Source: Halorussus ruber (GTDB lineage: Archaea > Halobacteriota > Halobacteria > Halobacteriales > Haladaptataceae). Taken from it: DNA of 64,000 nt. Positions 59,719-64,000 of this stretch are shown piece by piece (within the stretch, counting starts at the first letter, position 1; each line of letters opens with the position of its first letter). The notes under the pieces were generated by a model that saw nothing but the letters and a program-made list of their open reading frames with translations, searched no databases and had not been told where the DNA came from. The position numbers were made by a program, and so were the translations under genes. Location of the stretch: NCBI RefSeq assembly GCF_004765785.1, contig NZ_SBIT01000015.1, forward strand, positions 1-64,000, written 5' to 3'.

Positions 59719-60189
59719 TCACGCGACGGCGAGGATAGCCCACACGTTCGCGGCGACGACCGCGAGGCCGACGAAGAGGTAGACCGCGCCTCCGGCGCGG
59801 AAGGTCTGGCGGGAGTTGCCGGTCAGCCCCGACAACCCGACTAGAAACACCGCGGCCATCGCTTTCACGAGGACGAGTCCGCCGAGTCCCGCCTCCCGGA
59901 TGACGACCGCCGCGATGGGGTTGGCCTCGTCGAGTCCCATCGCCATGCCGACGCCGGTCGTGACGACGTCGCCGAGCATGACCGCGACGACAGCGCCGAA
60001 CAGGACCGGCGAGACGTAGTCGGTCCACGACCGGCCTTCGTCCCGGAGGACGTACTCGCGGTCCTCCTCCAAGAGGAACTCGTCGTCTCGGAGCATCCAC
60101 TTCTCCCGGGCTTGCTCGGACTCGGCGAGGTCGCCGAGTCCCCCGTCGGTTCGGGCCTCCTCGCGTCCCGGTGCGTCGCGTTCGGACAC
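59719..60189 (-). CDS. DUF5658-like membrane protein
   Basis: The 156-residue protein has a polar, acidic first part (about 1-58), then three helices (about 60-82, 100-120 and 131-154). The block DVVTTGVGMAMGLDEANPIAAVV is typical of a family with D..T.....G..E.NP, which I relate to DUF5658. Function unknown. Confidence 0.7.
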   Translation of the reverse strand: MSERDAPGREEARTDGGLGDLAESEQAREKWMLRDDEFLLEEDREYVLRDEGRSWTDYVSPVLFGAVVAVMLGDVVTTGVGMAMGLDEANPIAAVVIREAGLGGLVLVKAMAAVFLVGLSGLTGNSRQTFRAGGAVYLFVGLAVVAANVWAILAVA

Positions 60190-60296
60190 GAACCGTATTG
60201 GGACGCTCCGGACCTTTGTTATGGAACTGCTGAAAGGGGAGTAGGCGGTGGTTACGGTGGTGAGTCGGGCGTCGGCGGCGGGCGGTGACGACTAAA

Positions 60297-60716
60297 CTAC
60301 AGTACTTCGCGCGCGAACCACCCGGCGCTCCCGGCGAGCGCCAGCGCGGCGGCCAGCAGAATCCAGCGGTGGTAGCCGAAGGCCGCGACTTCGGTGAGGC
60401 TGCCGACCAGTCCGCCGACCGCGATGGCCCACCAGAGGACGAGGACGGCGACGAATCCGCCGAGGACGACCGCCGCGCCCGCCGCGGTCGGCGGGTCGGT
60501 CCGACCGTTGCGTCCCGCGGCGAAGACGATGACCGCGACCGAGGCGAACAGGCCGACGACGAGGTGGACCGGGACGAGCGTCGGCGCGCTGTAGTAGACC
60601 CCGGCCTCTGTGGCCGCGATGAGGAAGTACGGTGCGACGACGGCGGCGAGAACCGCGAGCGCGGCGACGATGCCGACCGTCGGCGCGGGCGTCTCGGGCA
60701 ACTGTTCCTGCGACAT
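60297..60716 (-). CDS. Four-helix membrane protein, 139 residues
   Basis: The protein starts at MSQEQLPETP (60716) and has helices at about 14-35, 45-65, 78-100 and 115-135. No conserved family name recognised. It lies 107 bp downstream of the DUF5658-like gene start and is divergent from the small coiled-coil gene. Confidence 0.65.
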   Translation of the reverse strand: MSQEQLPETPAPTVGIVAALAVLAAVVAPYFLIAATEAGVYYSAPTLVPVHLVVGLFASVAVIVFAAGRNGRTDPPTAAGAAVVLGGFVAVLVLWWAIAVGGLVGSLTEVAAFGYHRWILLAAALALAGSAGWFAREVL

Positions 60717-60797
60717 ACGCGATGGTTTTCGCCGGGACAGAAAAAGGCCAGCGGTCGAGTCGGAAAAGTCACGTATCGGGCGAGAGAACGATTGGGT

Positions 60798-61064
60798 ATG
60801 GGATTCGGAAGCACGGCCAAGAAGGTCCAGAAACTGGCCGACACCGCCGAGAAGCTGTACAGCAAACTCAACGAACTCCGCGAACAGGTCGCCGAGATGC
60901 GAGAGAAGTTGGACTCGACCAGCGAGCGCGTCGAGCGACTGGAACGGGAGAACGCCCGACAGCGCGCCCTCCTCGAAGCCATCGCCGAGGAGCAGGGCAT
61001 CGACCCCGACGACATCGAAGCGGAGCAGGCCGTCGCGGACGGCGCTGGCGAGGACGACTCGTAG
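60798..61064 (+). CDS. Small coiled-coil protein (DUF5798-like)
   Basis: The 88-residue protein is a charged coiled coil (KKVQKLADTAEKLYSKLNEL...SERVERLERENARQRALLEAI) with an acidic tail. It resembles a short family found in nearly all haloarchaea (DUF5798 by memory). The ATG at 60798 is chosen because the residues before it are of non-coding composition. Function unknown. Confidence 0.75.
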   Translation: MGFGSTAKKVQKLADTAEKLYSKLNELREQVAEMREKLDSTSERVERLERENARQRALLEAIAEEQGIDPDDIEAEQAVADGAGEDDS

Positions 61065-61143
61065 ACGCCCCGTCGCGGCGATTTCCCACCCGTGGGACTC
61101 CACACAAAAAAGGTTAACCGCCCTCCCAACTTTTGCCTACCCG

Positions 61144-62124
61144 ATGACGGACCACCGGAAGCCGCTGGATTCCGTGCTCGGCACCGTCGGGGAGACGCCG
61201 CTCGTCCGCGTGCAGGCGTCGCCCGACGAGGTGCCGGTGTACGCCAAGGTCGAGTCGTTCAACCCGGGCGCGAGCGTCAAGGACCGCATCGGCAAGTACA
61301 TGATAGAGCAGATGCTCGAACGCGGCGAGTTGGAACCCGGCGGGACGGTCATCGAACCGACCGCCGGGAACACCGGCATCGGGTTCGCCATCGCCGCGGG
61401 GCAACTCGACGTGGACGCGGTGTTCGTCGTCCCCGAGCGCTTCAGCGTCGAGAAACAGCAACTCATGGACGCGCTCGGCGCGGAGGTCATCAACACCCCC
61501 ACCGAGGACGGAATGGGCGGGGCCATCGACCGCGCCCACGAACTCGCCGAGGAGATGGACGGCGCAGTCGTCCCCCAGCAGTTCGCCAATCCCCTGAACG
61601 TCGAAGCGCACTACGAGACCACCGCCCCGGAAATCTTCGAGGCGCTTGACGGCGAGGTCGGCGCGGTCGTCGCGGGGTGCGGCACCGCGGGCACGCTGAT
61701 GGGCATCGCCGAGTACGCGCTGGAGCAGAACCCCGACATCCACGTCGCGGCGGTCGAACCCGAGGGGTCGCTCTACTCGGAGACCAAGGGCGAGGACCCC
61801 GAGGAGGCCGACTACAAAATCGAGGGTATCGGCACCCACGACCCCGCGACCAACGAACTCTTCGAACCGGACCTCGTGGACGAGGTGCTACAGGTCCCGG
61901 ACCGGCGCGCCCACGACGAACTCAAGCGCCTCGCCCGCGAGGAGAGCCAACTGGTCGCCTCCAGCGCGGGCGCGGCCAGCGCGGCGGCCCGCCACGTCGC
62001 CGAGCGCATCCGCGACGGCGAACTCGACGCGCCCCACGACTCGGTGGTGACGGTGTTCGCCGACTCCAGCGAGCGATACCTCTCGAAGGGCATCTACGGC
62101 TCCTTCGAGGAGTGGGAAGGGTAG
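61144..62124 (+). CDS. PLP-dependent cysteine synthase family protein
   Basis: The 326-residue protein is a fold-type II PLP enzyme. The lysine motif PGASVKDRI (about 41-49) and TAGNTGIGFAIAA are present, as is the loop GCGTAGTLMGIAEY that binds the phosphate. It could be O-acetylserine sulfhydrylase or cystathionine beta-synthase type; the lack of a C-terminal CBS domain favours the former. Start ATG at 61144 matches the family. Confidence 0.92.
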   Translation: MTDHRKPLDSVLGTVGETPLVRVQASPDEVPVYAKVESFNPGASVKDRIGKYMIEQMLERGELEPGGTVIEPTAGNTGIGFAIAAGQLDVDAVFVVPERFSVEKQQLMDALGAEVINTPTEDGMGGAIDRAHELAEEMDGAVVPQQFANPLNVEAHYETTAPEIFEALDGEVGAVVAGCGTAGTLMGIAEYALEQNPDIHVAAVEPEGSLYSETKGEDPEEADYKIEGIGTHDPATNELFEPDLVDEVLQVPDRRAHDELKRLAREESQLVASSAGAASAAARHVAERIRDGELDAPHDSVVTVFADSSERYLSKGIYGSFEEWEG

Positions 62125-62130
62125 TCGAAG

Positions 62131-62370
62131 TTACTCGATTTCTCTGAGGCGGTCTTCGAGCGTCTGGTCGAACGCTTCGAGTTCGTCGTCCGATAGTTCG
62201 GTGAACGGCGTTGAGGACGGTCCGCGGTCGTCGAGCCACCGGGCATTGGCCTCGTCGGTGAGATCCACGATTGGAGCGTCGTCCGGAACCTCCGACGGCG
62301 GCAGTAGACAGCCGGGCCACTCTCGGTCCGTCTGAGAGCGGTCACGGTCCCCGAGGTCGGAGTCGGTCAT
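62131..62370 (-). CDS. Acidic hypothetical protein, 79 residues
   Basis: The protein is soluble and very acidic (MTDSDLGDRDRSQTDREWPG...). No family recognised. A TATA-like TATTTTTAAAGAC is centred about 27 nt before the ATG at 62370, supporting a leaderless gene. It is convergent with the cysteine synthase gene, with six bases between the stop codons. Confidence 0.65.
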   Translation of the reverse strand: MTDSDLGDRDRSQTDREWPGCLLPPSEVPDDAPIVDLTDEANARWLDDRGPSSTPFTELSDDELEAFDQTLEDRLREIE

Positions 62371-62534
62371 CGTGTGTTCTTTCGTAACCTGTCTTTAAAA
62401 ATACTTCTCCCGGCCGTGTGGCGACGGTCCTTCGGTCCATCGTCGGGAGGCCGATGCCGAATCCGTGTCTGGCGTTGCCAGCACCGAAGTAAAGAAATAT
62501 TTATATTGCTTAAAAATAGGAAAAAATTGTTTTT

Positions 62535-62552
62535 GGAAACACGTCTGTTTCC
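62535..62552 (-). terminator. Hairpin and T-run after the 321-residue gene
   Basis: GGAAACA and TGTTTCC pair over 7 bases around a 4-base loop. On the minus strand a T-rich AAAAACAATTTTTT follows, so this looks like the terminator of the gene ending at 62559. The surrounding 62371-62558 is A/T-rich and holds no other gene. Confidence 0.55.
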
Positions 62553-62558
62553 ATATCG

Positions 62559-63524
62559 CTATGCCCAGTACGCATCGGGATTTGTCGAACTCACGTACGA
62601 GACCATCTTCCGAACGCGGTCCTCGTCGGCCGCATCGAACGCACCTGCCTCCTCGGCGGTGTCCCACCACGTCTGCAACCGTCGGGAACCGGCCTCCGTC
62701 GCCACGCGGGTTCCGTGTTCGACCATGTGTTTGAGCAAGTTGGCAACCTCGCGGTGGTCCACAAGTTCCATCTGCGATGGCGACCCCATTCTGTCGGTCA
62801 TTCTCGTGAGGGGGACCTCGAATCGACTCTCCGTTCCCGCGTGGCGCACCGCTGATGCGTCGAGTTTTCTCGTCCCGCCGAGGAGGTGGACTTCCGCCTC
62901 GCTCGGAACGTTACCCGGTCGCAGGAAATCGACTGCGGCCGCGACTTCATCGAGTGTGGCCTCCCAGCGGAGGACCACGCCGTCGGAGTACTCCGCGCCG
63001 ATTTGTTTGACCGTGCTGTGATTCGAGACTACCGTCGTCCTGAAGAAGAACTCTTTGCGGTCAGGGTCGTCAAGTGCCTGCGCGAAAAGTTCGGCGACTG
63101 CCTTCTTTCGGACGGCACGGTGGACGCGGACCGTCGTCTTGTCCTGCTCGCCGAAGAACTCCCGGCTCAACTCGTGGTACTTTCCGTACAGGGCCTTCAT
63201 CGGAGTGGACGGCGAATCACTCCGGTCCTGTTGCCCGTCGAGAGTTCGGATTTCGACCGGATGGGCGAGCGTTTCTCTCACTAACCGTTCGTAGTCTTGA
63301 GTCTCCTTCCGCGGTTTGCTCGTCTCCTTCCAGCATTCCAGCAGGTCCAGCAGTCGTTGGACCTGCTCGATGCCGTGTTTCTCGACTAGTTCGGCGTGGA
63401 GTTCGAGTCGGTCGGGGAGACTGAGACGACTGTAGGAGTGCTCGCTACGGATTTCCCCCGAGTGGCCCGGAACGTAGGGTGCCGGAGAAATCCGGAGTGG
63501 GGCTAGCGTAATCTCGTCAGACAT
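62559..63524 (-). CDS. Uncharacterised protein, 321 residues
   Basis: The protein is soluble, less acidic than typical haloarchaeal proteins and its codon use is less GC-rich than the neighbours. Blocks such as HGIEQVQRLLDLLECWKETS and HREVANLLKHMVEHGTRVATEA are helical. No recognised domain. It could be recently acquired. It ends in A/T-rich sequence with a hairpin. Confidence 0.65.
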   Translation of the reverse strand: MSDEITLAPLRISPAPYVPGHSGEIRSEHSYSRLSLPDRLELHAELVEKHGIEQVQRLLDLLECWKETSKPRKETQDYERLVRETLAHPVEIRTLDGQQDRSDSPSTPMKALYGKYHELSREFFGEQDKTTVRVHRAVRKKAVAELFAQALDDPDRKEFFFRTTVVSNHSTVKQIGAEYSDGVVLRWEATLDEVAAAVDFLRPGNVPSEAEVHLLGGTRKLDASAVRHAGTESRFEVPLTRMTDRMGSPSQMELVDHREVANLLKHMVEHGTRVATEAGSRRLQTWWDTAEEAGAFDAADEDRVRKMVSYVSSTNPDAYWA

Positions 63525-63582
63525 CCCTCTACCGCTTCCGTCACCTTCAAGACTATAATACCTATCGAGACTACTCAGGGGA

Positions 63583-64000
63583 TCAACCCATCCACGGCGG
63601 TTCGTGCAGGTCCCACATCGAGTCGATGGTGTGGTCGGGCGTCACGTCCACGTTCTCGTCGCTCCGCGCCAGCCAGACCGCCGAAACCCCGGCGGCCTTC
63701 GCGCCAGCCACGTCGGCCCGGAGCGAGTTCCCGACGTGGACCGCCTCGTCCGCCGCCACGCCCATCGCCGAGAGCGTCCGGTGGAAGTGGTCGGGGTCGG
63801 GCTTGACGGGGCCGCCGGGTTCGGTGAACGTCGCCGCCGCGAAGTGGTCGGCGATGTCGAGCGCCGCCAACTTGGCCGACTGGGTCTCGCGGTCGCCGTT
63901 GGTCACCAGCGCGAGGTCGTGGCGCGCGCCAAGCTCCTCCAGCGCCGACTCCGCGCCGGGCAGGAACTCGACCGCGGTCGGGTCCGGGTCCTCGTAGGCG
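63583..64000 (-). CDS. HAD-superfamily hydrolase (partial, cut by the window end)
   Basis: Only the C-terminal 138 residues are in the window. They show motif II ALVTNGDRET (Thr-Asn), motif III Lys in GGPVKPDPDHF and motif IV VHVGNSLRADVAGAKAAG. The N terminus with motif I lies beyond 64000. Such proteins are phosphoglycolate or sugar-phosphate phosphatases; the substrate is not identifiable here. Confidence 0.9.
   Translation of the reverse strand, partial: AYEDPDPTAVEFLPGAESALEELGARHDLALVTNGDRETQSAKLAALDIADHFAAATFTEPGGPVKPDPDHFHRTLSAMGVAADEAVHVGNSLRADVAGAKAAGVSAVWLARSDENVDVTPDHTIDSMWDLHEPPWMG

Noticed and set aside
1-64000. CRISPR arrays, complete insertion sequences, rRNA genes, replication origin
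   Set aside because: No regular spaced repeats, transposase genes, rRNA sequence or Cdc6/Orc gene with origin repeats were found in the window.

Overview
The window reads as chromosomal DNA of a halophilic archaeon (class Halobacteria). The proteins are very acidic, third codon positions are GC-rich, TATA boxes often lie about 26 nt before a start codon (leaderless genes), and haloarchaeal hallmark genes are present: S-layer glycoproteins with PGF-CTERM tails, archaeosortase A, bacterioruberin synthesis, an HTH-10 (Bat-type) regulator, CruF, Gar1, SRP19 and Rpp21. Halorussus or a relative would fit, but the genus cannot be proven from the sequence alone.

Layout. 0.2-8.3 kb: Yip1-like membrane protein, tandem-domain UspA, CNNM/CorC-type CBS protein, FEN1, an FAD oxidoreductase with a Rieske tail, CspA-like protein and a GNAT enzyme. 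8.5-18.2 kb: MFS transporter, SdpI-like protein, DUF3054-type protein, HTH-10 regulator, a histidine-containing polytopic membrane protein, a SAM methyltransferase, an ornithine-cyclodeaminase-family enzyme, an AT-rich island with a candidate structured RNA, and a presenilin-like protease. 18.2-23.2 kb: Gar1, SRP19 and the corrinoid importer BtuF/BtuC/BtuD. 23.3-27.6 kb: carotenoid genes crtI, a UbiA prenyltransferase (lycopene elongase type) and cruF, convergent with crtB. 27.8-33.4 kb: acidic hypothetical protein, saccharopine-dehydrogenase-like enzyme, tRNA-Thr(CGT), Trm5, DphB and archaeosortase A. 33.6-38.3 kb: two tandem S-layer glycoprotein paralogues. 38.6-44 kb: glyoxalase-like protein, DRG GTPase, ribosomal protein uL11, HTH protein and CoaBC. 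44-50.1 kb: a complete Mrp Na+/H+ antiporter operon. 50.4-57 kb: a purine phosphoribosyltransferase, tRNA-Arg(CCT), TatA, peroxiredoxin, HD protein and two GT4 glycosyltransferases. 56.8-64 kb: Rpp21, YhbY, MscS, uncharacterised membrane and small proteins, the 7S (SRP) RNA, a cysteine-synthase-family enzyme, uncharacterised proteins and a HAD phosphatase cut by the window end.

The genes link in several ways. Archaeosortase A sits beside its likely main substrates, the two PGF-CTERM S-layer proteins, and BtuF carries the same tail. SRP RNA and SRP19 both occur here, as do the RNase P and H/ACA proteins Rpp21 and Gar1. The carotenoid genes form a C50 bacterioruberin route.

The most unusual content is non-coding. 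(1) A recurrent element of about 125-260 bp occurs five times (near 5.0, 7.05, 14.95, 21.39 and 28.83 kb). It folds into stacked stems whose sequences differ between copies while pairing is kept (covariation), around a constant apical loop GGGCGGTGCGGAGA. It always lies in sense orientation 115-185 nt before a start codon and is preceded by one to four units of about 26 bp. (2) A candidate RNA gene at 16446-16685 has a TATA box, a closing stem and a T-rich end. (3) A repeated hairpin family lies at the 3' ends of the phosphoribosyltransferase, tRNA-Arg and SRP RNA genes. (4) The two S-layer genes share an identical 17-bp promoter block and a similar leader. (5) Both tRNA genes have tRNA 3'-end fragments just downstream, which may be integration scars. 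No CRISPR array, complete insertion sequence or rRNA operon was seen.
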